Shown here piece after piece: positions 1-7,767 of a DNA stretch of 33,545 bases. How positions within the stretch are numbered: position 1 is the stretch's first letter; each line of letters starts with the position of its first letter. This DNA is from Caldithrix sp. (GTDB lineage: Bacteria > Zhuqueibacterota > Zhuqueibacteria > Oceanimicrobiales > Oceanimicrobiaceae): assembly GCA_004356825.1 (NCBI GenBank), contig SMXC01000196.1, forward strand, positions 1-33,545. Reading direction: 5' to 3'. Under the pieces are notes generated by a model. The model did no database searches, had not been told where the DNA came from, and saw only the letters and a list, made by a program, of their open reading frames with translations. Both the position numbers and the translations under genes were made by a program.

Positions 1-468
1 ATAAATTAAAAGATAAAAAACAACCTTTGATGTTTGGTGTGTCCATTAAATCCGGTACAATTCAGATTCGTGGCCGCTATCCGGTTCGTATCTCATGTCA
101 ACTGATAGCTCATTGACATGCCTGGGCTTGGTTTCCCGGTGGGCCCTGCCGGGCTTAACACGAAATTCAACATCGCATGATTAAGCAGATCTCCCCGGAT
201 AAGAACATGAACTTTCACAGCACAACCGCATCATTTACCGTATCCATTGAACTCAGGGCTTTGTTATCAATGGCTAACTTCCCCATGGACTCGGCCTTCT
301 ATGATGTTTCTGTTCGTCGGCTTACTGTTTTGCTACAGGCTTCCTTCCCACAGAACCTCGCGGCACCGCAGTTGCCTTTTGCTAATAGTTTCTGTACTTT
401 AAAACATACAGGAGTTCACCTATAGGGGACTTACACCCCATTAGTTCATGCCCATGCCGGGCGTACAC
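1..468 (-). mobile_element. 5' RNA portion of a group II intron (probably class C), truncated by the window edge
   Basis: Reverse complement starts GTGTACGCCCGGCATGGGCATGAACTAATGGGGTGTAAGTCCCCTATAGGTGAACTCC and continues with AAAGGCAACTGC, GGGAAGGAAGCCTG, CAAAGCCCTGAGTTC, GGGGAGATCTGC and AAGCCCGGCAGGGCCCAC. This resembles bacterial group II intron domain I with a GUGYG-like 5' end. It sits directly after a hairpin plus T-tract (bp 469-503, minus direction), the usual group IIC insertion context. The IEP (reverse transcriptase) would lie left of bp 1. Confidence 0.8.
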
Positions 469-477
469 AAAAAAATC

Positions 478-503
478 AAGCCGACGCAAAAAACGCGCGG
501 CTT
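478..503. terminator. Bidirectional intrinsic-terminator-like hairpin
   Basis: AAGCCG-A-CGC-AAAAAAC-GCG-CGGCTT; followed by ATTTTT on + and GATTTTTTT on -. The group II intron 5' end follows the minus-strand T-tract. Confidence 0.65.
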
Positions 504-558
504 ATTTTTGCGTTAGCGCACATTGTGAATAACTTTATTTCAGGAAAAGAATCAAAAA

Positions 559-1086
559 GTGGTTTTTGAACTCCAACCAACCTTGAAAGGCGATCTCCTT
601 GAACTCAGACCGCTTCAAGCTACGGATTTAGGTGATCTTTTCGCCGTAGCTGCAGATCCGCTCATCTGGGAGCAACATCCAGTCAAAGATCGCTACCAGA
701 AGAAGGTCTTTGAAGATTTCTTTCGTGAGTCATTAGAATCGGGTGGGGCGCTGATTGCTATTGACAATAAGGATAGTAAAGCTATTGGGTCGTCCAGATT
801 TCATGGATATGATCGCAATCAGAACGAAGTCGAAATTGGTTGGACCTTCTTGGCTCGGTCGCATTGGGGCGGCGTCTATAACAGAGAAATGAAACAACTC
901 ATGCTACAGCACGCCTTTAGATTTGTAGGCAGCGTGGTCTTCCTGGTTGGCACCCAGAATTTACGCTCTCAGCAGGCTGTCGAAAAAATCGGCGGTGTTT
1001 GTGTTGGGACAAGACCTGACGCAGGTGGTCATGATAGTCTCGTCTATCAAATCACCGATTCAGGTTTTCTGGGATGGCGCACCTGA
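559..1086 (+). CDS. GNAT family N-acetyltransferase (RimJ/Acetyltransf_3-like)
   Basis: 175 aa, GTG start; LELRPLQATDLGDLFAVAADP...EVEIGWTFLARSHWGGVYNREMKQLMLQHAF...VGTQNLRSQQAVEKIGG is a typical GNAT pattern. Confidence 0.88.
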   Translation: MVFELQPTLKGDLLELRPLQATDLGDLFAVAADPLIWEQHPVKDRYQKKVFEDFFRESLESGGALIAIDNKDSKAIGSSRFHGYDRNQNEVEIGWTFLARSHWGGVYNREMKQLMLQHAFRFVGSVVFLVGTQNLRSQQAVEKIGGVCVGTRPDAGGHDSLVYQITDSGFLGWRT

Positions 1087-1117
1087 AGGTGTTATTTCAT
1101 CTATGAGAGTCAGCCGG

Positions 1118-1212
1118 GCGCGGGTGCCCCTGACATCAAAGAGACTTTTGTGGCACGTGCCACAAAAAAAAGGCTGTGTAAGTTGTGTCAACGTGATGAC
1201 AAGGGCACCCGC
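1118..1212. repeat. Nested palindromic element downstream of the GNAT gene
   Basis: Arms GCGGGTGCCC (1120-1129) and GGGCACCCGC (1203-1212) are perfect inverted repeats; inside is a perfect 22-bp palindrome TTTTGTGGCACGTGCCACAAAA (1146-1167). Confidence 0.75.
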
Positions 1213-1324
1213 CGCGGTATCAATATAACATGCTTTGAGCTGCATATTTCAAAATTACACTTAAAAAAATACTTTAAAAAAGCTCGGGGATTAATACCCA
1301 TAGCTTGGGATGAGGTCGCGGCTT

Positions 1325-1456
1325 GGTCCAACAAGATTTTATGCGTAATTGAGCAGTCGCGCCTAAACGTTTGTGATAAATGAAAGTATGGAGATTAAAC
1401 GCAACGAAGGTGGTATGCGTTTGGCTCAACTACGCATAAAATCCTTAATGTTGGCC
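1325..1456. repeat. Long imperfect inverted repeat (MITE-, attC- or structured-RNA-like)
   Basis: Left arm GGTCCAACAAGATTTTATGCGTAATTGAGC (1325-1354) is largely complementary to right arm GGCTCAACTACGCATAAAATCCTTAATGTTGGCC (1423-1456). Confidence 0.6.
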
Positions 1457-1517
1457 GCCACATCGCTTATCAGGCCAAAGGGAGGTAGATACTGTACTGC
1501 TGGATTTGCTGAAACGG

Positions 1518-1534
1518 CCAGCTTTCAAAGCTGG
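1518..1534. promoter_or_regulatory. Perfect inverted repeat just upstream of the cupin gene (operator-like; function unknown)
   Basis: CCAGCTTT-C-AAAGCTGG, about 40 bp before the ATG at 1573. Confidence 0.35.
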
Positions 1535-1572
1535 TGCATGCTTTTGCTTGTCTCAAAAAATGGAGGTACACT

Positions 1573-2169
1573 ATGAGTAGTCGAATAGTTTTGCTGTTGT
1601 TTCTTGGCCTTGTAGCAGCCTTAACATTACTTAGTTGTAACAAGGCAGCGGAGAAGCAGTCTGAGGCAAAGTCTGTAGAATCATCAGGGCATCTGTCAAA
1701 ATCATTACCCGTTTACAAAAGAAACTTTTCGGTCGAAGATGCCCGCGCAATGCCTGGTGCTATTCTTAAATTTTTAGCCAGAGGTGAAGATACAGGAGGT
1801 TTGTATGCGTTATTTGAGGCTAAAGCGCTTCCTGGCTTTGAACCGCCACCGCATATCCATACTTATGAAGACGAAACCTATTATATTTTGGCAGGAGAAG
1901 TATGGTTCAAAGTTGGTGAGGAGGAGTTTACTGCGAAAAAAGGGGAGTTCATTTTTTTACCACGTAATGTTAAACACGAGTTTAAAATCATGAGTGAAAT
2001 GCTGCATGTTCATGTAGGACTTTATCCCGCTGGTTTAGACCAATATTTTATTGATTTGACGGTTCCGGTTACTTCCTTTGAAATTCCTCCTCTTGCAACA
2101 GAGCCTCCGCCTCCCGAAGTGATGGAAAGAATGATGAAATTAAATGAACAATATGGCATAATGCATTAA
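1573..2169 (+). CDS. Cupin-domain lipoprotein
   Basis: ATG at 1573 preceded by TGGAGGT. Signal peptide/lipobox MSSRIVLLLFLGLVAALTLLSCNK; cupin motif PPPHIHTYEDETYYILAGEVWFKVGEEEFTAKKGEFIFLPRNVKHEF. Confidence 0.88.
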   Translation: MSSRIVLLLFLGLVAALTLLSCNKAAEKQSEAKSVESSGHLSKSLPVYKRNFSVEDARAMPGAILKFLARGEDTGGLYALFEAKALPGFEPPPHIHTYEDETYYILAGEVWFKVGEEEFTAKKGEFIFLPRNVKHEFKIMSEMLHVHVGLYPAGLDQYFIDLTVPVTSFEIPPLATEPPPPEVMERMMKLNEQYGIMH

Positions 2170-2276
2170 GCAATTGAAACTTCGCGCGGGTGCCCATGCC
2201 GCAAAATAAGTTGGGTGGCACGCGCCTTTAGTGCCGTGCTTTTGGGGCGCTTGCCACTTGTTTTGGGTGCGGACTT

Positions 2277-2399
2277 TCCTAACTTTTCAGTGCCGCCGAC
2301 GCCTTACCGGTAGCGCGATTTCAGAGTTTTGAGGAACGGAAAGTTTAAGTTCATTTTCATAGATCAGTGCTCATGCGTCGGCGCGACTGACCGGGTTGT
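2277..2399 (+). other. Candidate integron attC-like recombination site
   Basis: TCCTAAC (R''-like) at 2277-2283; perfect inverted arms GCCGACGC (2295-2302) and GCGTCGGC (2376-2383); terminates in G/TTATATGC (2399-2407). Confidence 0.35.
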
Positions 2400-2467
2400 T
2401 ATATGCATCACAAACGATAGATAATAGCACTATACTATAAAAAAGTGTCTATGACGGAGAATACCTG

Positions 2468-2671
2468 ATGAATAATAAACATCCTTTCGTAAAAATGGGC
2501 TTAATAGGGCTCTCCATATCTCTTGTTCTCAACGTATTTAATCTATACGTGCTAGGGGTTGGTGGTGAAGCTTGGTGGTCACTGTGGTTTCCGAGCTATC
2601 TGGTTTGGCTCGTATTCTTGGTTATTGGTATAGGACTTTCCAAAAAGAACAAAAGTAAGCCGGGTGCATAG
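2468..2671 (+). CDS. Small two-TM membrane protein of unknown function
   Basis: 67 aa, MNNKHPFVKMGLIGLSISLVLNVFNLYVLGVGGEAWWSLWFPSYLVWLVFLVIGIGLSKKNKSKPGA; preceded by ACGGAGAATACCTG (GGAG). Confidence 0.65.
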   Translation: MNNKHPFVKMGLIGLSISLVLNVFNLYVLGVGGEAWWSLWFPSYLVWLVFLVIGIGLSKKNKSKPGA

Positions 2672-2673
2672 TA

Positions 2674-2750
2674 GCATATAACATGCGGTTCAACTCAGGA
2701 CAAGACGTATCCAGTTTTTACTATTTCGAAAGTTCGCGTTTTTGTGGGGT
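2674..2750 (+). other. Candidate integron attC-like site directly after the small membrane-protein ORF
   Basis: GCATATAAC (2674-2682), 2 bp after the stop, is the exact reverse complement of GTTATATGC (2399-2407) at the proposed start of the same cassette. ATGCGGTTCAACTC is complementary to GGGGTTAACCGC at 2746-2757. Confidence 0.4.
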
Positions 2751-2798
2751 TAACCGCCAGCCGTCAGGTCTTTCCAGGCCACCCAGATCGGATTCAAA

Positions 2799-3516
2799 AT
2801 GGCAAAACACGCTATGCTAGTCCAATCCAACGCCAGAGAGCTGGGGGAGTTGAGCCTTGCAACCGCATTTCATTGGGCGGTCTCGCGCTACCCGTCTCAG
2901 GCTCCGCGGATGCTGTTGCTCTTGCTAGGATGGGCAAGCGTTTGGCTGATCGTTGAGTTTTTGGTCGTGAACATCAGCAGTAGACCGGGTCGTCCGATCT
3001 GGTCAGTGCTCCATCTATCTTACTTTTGGGGAACAGCTTACTGGGAGGCGGCGATCCTTCGAAGTGCACTCGGTGCTTTCGAGAAGGCACCTCAATCCTG
3101 GCGCAGCAAGTTACTCGATCACCGTTTGGCATTAAGGTTTCTAGTCCTCAAGATGTTACTGCTACCGGCAATACTGATTGGAACGGCGCTCCTAGTAGCT
3201 CCGGGGCTTTACTGTATGGCTCGCTTCGGTCCGGCATTATTCTTACGTCGCCCAGGGACAAACCGGGCCCAAGACAGCGCTGAGGCTCAGTAATCAAGTG
3301 ACCCAGGGGAGACGCGGGCATCTGATGCTCATATCCCTCTTCCTCCTGCTTTTCAACATGCTCGGCGCAGCACTATTGGGTCTCGGACTCATCGTCACAG
3401 TTCCAATGAGTATCCTGATATGCGCGCACGTCTGTCGTGATAAGCAATTGATCAACAGGCAAGGCACCAACTACCCGCTCCAGCCGAGATCTGGTAAAGA
3501 TGGCGCAAGAACTTAG
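2799..3516 (+). pseudogene. Small polytopic membrane protein split by a frameshift at ~3250-3275
   Basis: ORF 2799-3293 ends ...FGPALFLRRPGTNRAQDSAEAQ*. The other frame reads KTALRLSNQV upstream of the 3298 ORF (VTQGRRGHLMLISLFLLLFNMLGAALLGLGLIVTVPMSILICAHV), restoring a continuous hydrophobic membrane protein. Confidence 0.6.
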
Positions 3517-3699
3517 TAAAGATGATAAATTACAATTCTCTCGGACGAATATTTCATCTATACGCGCAATTTGAGTCGGATCACGACAATCTTGCCAAAG
3601 CCCTGGAATTTTGCCAACAATCATTAGTAACTGGCAAGTTATTTTCTGCCATACTCGATAAAAGCATTCGAGCACAAGCTTTTTGGCAGGAAATTGCAA

Positions 3700-3865
3700 A
3701 TAACAAGACTCAAAAAACAAATAATAATCAAATTCAAAATATCAATGACCAAAAAATTGCCTATCTATAGGTCGCTTTATAATGGGTTTGTGTTTTAAAA
3801 TTATTGAGATTTGGAATTTATTTGATATTTGGGATTTTGTTTATTGGAATTTCTGGTTTATCCAG
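3700..3865. repeat. AT-rich inverted repeat spacer
   Basis: CAAATAATAATCAAATTCAAAATATCAATGACC versus the complement of GATTTGGAATTTATTTGATATTTGGGATTTTGTTTATTGG. Confidence 0.45.
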
Positions 3866-3909
3866 GTTAGGGTTTTACAAAAAAATCCAACAATTCAGAC
3901 AGGATTGCA

Positions 3910-4185
3910 CACTCAACAAGACATATCGCGGATTTACAACGCGCACCTAGTAAATGTGCTGATTCAGAAAGTAACTACAGAAAGGCAATAGGCATTTACA
4001 AAGCTGACTCTCAAACAAAAACAGGTGACTTGGCAAACGCTCTTCGCGGCTACGCTTTGGTTCTTGAGAAGCGCAGCAAAATTTCGAAGGCCAAAACTGC
4101 CTGGGAGGAGACGAAAGAATTATATCAGGTGTGCAATCTTCAAGCTGGTGTTGATGAGGCGAATCGGAAACTAGATTCGTTGTAA
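3910..4185 (+). pseudogene. C-terminal fragment of a TPR-repeat protein
   Basis: Open frame ending TAA 4183-4185: ADLQRAPSKCADSESNYRKAIGIYKADSQTKTGDLANALRGYALVLEKRSKISKAKTAWEETKELYQVCNLQAGVDEANRKLDSL*, a TPR-like C-terminus without an N-terminal half. Confidence 0.65.
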
Positions 4186-4251
4186 CGATGAGAATAGTAA
4201 TTCTCATTGACTCAAATCTCGAACGGAAATTGATAAAAGAACAGGCGACAA

Positions 4252-5286
4252 CTACTGAGCAAGAGCTTTCAATTTCTTCAACCGTCGATTCGTCTTTGCC
4301 AATTGCACAAGCAGAGTTTCTAACTGGCTGGTATAAGCCTGGGAGGAGAGTTGCTCTTTCTTCGCTTTTAAATCGTCAACCTGCTGTTCCAAAGCCAATT
4401 TTTCCAATCTCAGACTGTCGGCCGGCGCTTGAGCGCCGGATTTTGCGCGTTGCAAACTCGTTTGCAGTTCAGACGAGAGCCCGGCCAAGTAAACCCGGCT
4501 TGCCCATTTGCCGTCGTCGGCTTCTGCCAAATCCTGGCTACCTTTGCCGTCGCCGTTGTCATCGAGAAGGGGATGCTCGGCGCGCAGCCGGCGCTGATCT
4601 TCGTACCATTTGTCCTGGCTGGTTTTAGCGAATTCAAAGGCCTCCAACATACTCACGCGATTGTCTTTGTTTAAATCTGCTTGATTCGCTGTGAAGGCGT
4701 CTAAAAAAAAATTGGCGAAATTAGTTTCGAAATATTCTCTGCCGCTTTTGGTCGCTGTTATGATCACCCTTTCTTTGCCGCTCAATTTTTTGATAAAGGG
4801 GCCGCTGGCGCTGCTGGTATTCACCAGAATAACCTTCTTAGTTGGGAGTTTAGCCAATAATTGCGCGTAATCGATGGCTTTTAAATCCGGGCCGACCAGA
4901 TTGAATTTGCTCCAGGTGCCGTCAAAGGTGCCGTGGCCGACCATGAAGATAAAAAGTTGATCTTCCGGTTTCATCTTGCCTGCCAGCCGGTTCATGACAT
5001 CACGAACGTTGGCAGCCGTGCACGTCGCCTTGATTTTCAAAGAATCGTAAGCAAGGTCTTCAAACAAATAAAAAACGTTAGCAGATTTATAGTTCAACTC
5101 GTTCACCAACAAGTCATACATACGATTGGTCTGGTCGAAGTATTCTTCGGTGAACTCTTTCTGCCCGCCGATACCGCCGATGATAACTGCGTATCTAGCG
5201 CCGAAATTGATAGCGGATTGAGAATAGAGGATTGAGGATGGAGTCAGTAGAAGTAAAGTAACAAAGTAAAATTTTCGAATATTCAT
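4252..5286 (-). CDS. Caspase/peptidase C13-like secreted protein lacking the canonical Cys
   Basis: Signal peptide; VFYLFEDLAYDS, QLFIFMVGHGTFDG (His motif), VILVNTSSASGPF where (A)CxSG is expected, EF-hand-like DLNKDNRVSMLEAF and DDNGDGKG; C-terminal coiled coil. Confidence 0.7.
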   Translation of the reverse strand: MNIRKFYFVTLLLLTPSSILYSQSAINFGARYAVIIGGIGGQKEFTEEYFDQTNRMYDLLVNELNYKSANVFYLFEDLAYDSLKIKATCTAANVRDVMNRLAGKMKPEDQLFIFMVGHGTFDGTWSKFNLVGPDLKAIDYAQLLAKLPTKKVILVNTSSASGPFIKKLSGKERVIITATKSGREYFETNFANFFLDAFTANQADLNKDNRVSMLEAFEFAKTSQDKWYEDQRRLRAEHPLLDDNGDGKGSQDLAEADDGKWASRVYLAGLSSELQTSLQRAKSGAQAPADSLRLEKLALEQQVDDLKAKKEQLSSQAYTSQLETLLVQLAKTNRRLKKLKALAQ

Positions 5287-5332
5287 TTCTTAAAGTTCAT
5301 TTTCCAATCAATGATATTTTATATTTGGCGTT

Positions 5333-5385
5333 CAAGTTTTAGCTTGCTGTCTATCAATTTTCAAGCTGAAGCTTGAACTACAAAC
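5333..5385. repeat. REP-like double hairpin, copy 1
   Basis: CAAGT-TTTA-GCTTG (5333-5346), spacer, TCAAGCT-GA-AGCTTGA (5361-5376) + ACTACAAAC. Confidence 0.65.
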
Positions 5386-5387
5386 AA

Positions 5388-7670
5388 TTAAGAAAGTCCT
5401 TTGCTGCGGCGCAAATACCACTCGACTGACAAAATAAGAATCAGCAGCAGGAACAAAATCGGCATATCCCACAAATCATATTCGACCAATTTGGAATAGC
5501 TGCTTTGCATCACTGAAATCTCATCCGGCAGGCTTTCGGCCTCATTCTGATAATAATATTTGCCGCCGCTGATTTCAGCAATTCTTTTCAGAAGCGGGGC
5601 TTGCAGCTGCGCGTTTGAAAACTCCACCGTCGATTCTTCAACAAAAAATGCAGCTTCTGTATTACCCAAAAATGACCCATTTGATGAACGCGCCTCAATT
5701 TCTACTAAATACAAGCCCTGTTCATCGGGCTGATAAGCGCCGACATACTCGACCTTGCCGTTGGAGGACCAGTTAAACAAAACGTCAACTCTCTTCCCGG
5801 ACGGCGTGGTGATCCGGGCTTTAATTGTGGCGTCCTGGATTGTTGAGAAAGTGCTGTCTCGCAAATCAACTTTCAAAATTACTTCGTCACCCGGAACGTA
5901 AGTCTCCTTATCCAGATGGCATTCAATCGGTTCAGGAGATGCGAGCGCCAACCAGCGCAGAATCTGACGCCAAAAACGCTCGTGACTCATATCCTCGTGC
6001 GGCAACCCCATTTGCCATAGCCATGAGCTGGAGGTCGCAAACACCATGGATCGGCCCCGGCCAAAACGCTGTTGAGCGAGAATAATTTTAGGATCCCCTG
6101 CCTCACTCAGCGGGTGGACCGCGAGAATCGTCGCGCCCGGTTTCGCCCGCCCCAGCGGGTTGTAGCCTTCCAAATCCGGCAGGGCGCTCCACAAATTACG
6201 ACTTTCACTTTCTGTTGACGCAAGCTGTAAAATTGGATTTCGATATCCATCCGGGGTCAGCAGCAGCTTGAATTTATCCCGAAACGTGGCAGAAAATTGC
6301 TGCCCTTCGTTATTTCTGTAAGGTAATTCAACCGGCAGTATTTTTTCTATCGGAGTCCCGTAGTAGTTGCCCTGGCCAAAAGTCTCACTGCCGCCAAGCA
6401 TTAAAAATCCACCGCCGCGCTGGGAGACGAATTCTAATGTATTCTCCAATTCTTTTGAAGTAAAAAAATCGGCCTCAATGCTGCCAAAAATGATCGCATC
6501 GTATTCGAAAAGCTCCTTCTTGTTTTTCGGGTAGCCGTCTCTCAGCTCGCTTTGATTCTTAATCCCCTGGCGGTAAAACTTATCCTGGCTCGTTCGCAAC
6601 AGCGAAACCAGCTCCAAGCTTGGGTCGCCGTCAATTGCTCGACGAAGATACTTAAACTCGGCGCGCGGATGGCCATCAATGTAAAGCACACGGGCGCGTT
6701 TGCTGCGATTATCGATCAAAAAACTCTTGCTGTTGTTTTCTTTTATGGACTCATTTTCCTGCGCCACCACGTTCAAGCTATATCTGACAAACCCGCTTTT
6801 TTGAGGAGAAAATTTTAGCGAAGTTCGAGTCGCAGCACCCTCTAAATTTACTATTTTTCTTTTTACAATCCTGCCTTCTTCTCGTAATTCCAATTCGATT
6901 TTTTTCTTGTTAAAGCTTTTATTCTTAATGAGCGCCGAAAGTTCAATAACCGAATTTTCAATAACCGAGTGGTTGACTGCCACTTTTGATAACTCAATAT
7001 CTTCGGAACGTTCACTGCCCACACCAACGACGAAAACCGGTAAATTTTTGTCTTTCATCGCGGCAGCGAATTCCAGCGGATCGTCATCGCCATTATTGAC
7101 GCCGTCGGTGAAAAGTATAACACCGGAGACGGCACTCTGTTTTGCGACATCGACTGCAAAAGCCAAACTCCGTGCCAAGTTCGTTGCGGCGCCTTGGGCG
7201 GCTAATTGTTGAGTCCCTATCAAATGTCCGACTTCCGAAGAAAATTTATACATTTGAATCTTAAAATTCTTCTTCAGCCTGTCCGTTAACCCGGGGGCCT
7301 CTTCACTTCCCAATAATGTTTTGATAAAATCTAACCTGGATAAGTCATCTTCAGCATCCTGAATGGACATGCTTCTGGAATCGTCAACCAGCAGGATCAA
7401 GGAGCTTTTGCGCGGGACAACCATCGATACAGTAACCACCGGTTCCATTAAGAGGATCAAGAGCAGCGTAATTACCACGAACTTTAAACCGATCAAAACG
7501 CCTTTGAATTTTCGGTTTAACTGCAAAGTTGTTTTTCTGTAAATCAGCAAAAGAGCCACAGCAAATAAAGACACAATCCCCAAAAGGACTAGAATAGAGG
7601 GAAGTAATTTAAAAGTGATTTCGCCTTCTGAAAAAACTACCGGGCTGTATTTTAGTAGAAATTCGAGCAT
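5388..7670 (-). CDS. VWA-domain membrane protein with glutamine-amidotransferase-like domain
   Basis: 760 aa; N-terminal TM helices, MIDAS ILLVDDSRSMS, VILFTDGVNNGDDDP; RARVLYIDGHPRAEFKYLRRAI...YDAIIFGSIEADFF...FVSQRGGGFLMLGG (GATase-like); C-terminal TM. Confidence 0.85.
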   Translation of the reverse strand: MLEFLLKYSPVVFSEGEITFKLLPSILVLLGIVSLFAVALLLIYRKTTLQLNRKFKGVLIGLKFVVITLLLILLMEPVVTVSMVVPRKSSLILLVDDSRSMSIQDAEDDLSRLDFIKTLLGSEEAPGLTDRLKKNFKIQMYKFSSEVGHLIGTQQLAAQGAATNLARSLAFAVDVAKQSAVSGVILFTDGVNNGDDDPLEFAAAMKDKNLPVFVVGVGSERSEDIELSKVAVNHSVIENSVIELSALIKNKSFNKKKIELELREEGRIVKRKIVNLEGAATRTSLKFSPQKSGFVRYSLNVVAQENESIKENNSKSFLIDNRSKRARVLYIDGHPRAEFKYLRRAIDGDPSLELVSLLRTSQDKFYRQGIKNQSELRDGYPKNKKELFEYDAIIFGSIEADFFTSKELENTLEFVSQRGGGFLMLGGSETFGQGNYYGTPIEKILPVELPYRNNEGQQFSATFRDKFKLLLTPDGYRNPILQLASTESESRNLWSALPDLEGYNPLGRAKPGATILAVHPLSEAGDPKIILAQQRFGRGRSMVFATSSSWLWQMGLPHEDMSHERFWRQILRWLALASPEPIECHLDKETYVPGDEVILKVDLRDSTFSTIQDATIKARITTPSGKRVDVLFNWSSNGKVEYVGAYQPDEQGLYLVEIEARSSNGSFLGNTEAAFFVEESTVEFSNAQLQAPLLKRIAEISGGKYYYQNEAESLPDEISVMQSSYSKLVEYDLWDMPILFLLLILILSVEWYLRRSKGLS

Positions 7671-7697
7671 TCTAAAATTTTAATGTTATTTCTAAAT

Positions 7698-7767
7698 GCT
7701 GGGTGCTTGATGCTTGATGCTTGATCCAGAATCCAGAATCCAGCATCCAGCACCCAGCATCCAGAAA
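7698..7767. repeat. Heptamer tandem repeat with inverted-repeat ends
   Basis: In 7-bp phase: GCTGGGT GCTTGAT GCTTGAT GCTTGAT CCAGAAT CCAGAAT CCAGCAT CCAGCAC CCAGCAT CCAGAAA; ATGCTGGGTGC (7696-7706) pairs with GCACCCAGCAT near the right end. Confidence 0.85.

Noticed and set aside
177-425. 82-aa plus-strand ORF
   Set aside because: Lies antisense within the group II intron RNA region; no protein-like character.
3522-3770. 82-aa ORF as a real gene
   Set aside because: Runs into an AT-rich inverted-repeat spacer; at most a degraded fragment.
4188-4674. 146-aa and 81-aa plus-strand ORFs
   Set aside because: Antisense to the C-terminal part of the caspase-like gene.
7698-7767. Possible CRISPR array
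   Set aside because: Units are contiguous 7-mers without spacers; a tandem repeat, not CRISPR. No cas genes were seen in the window.
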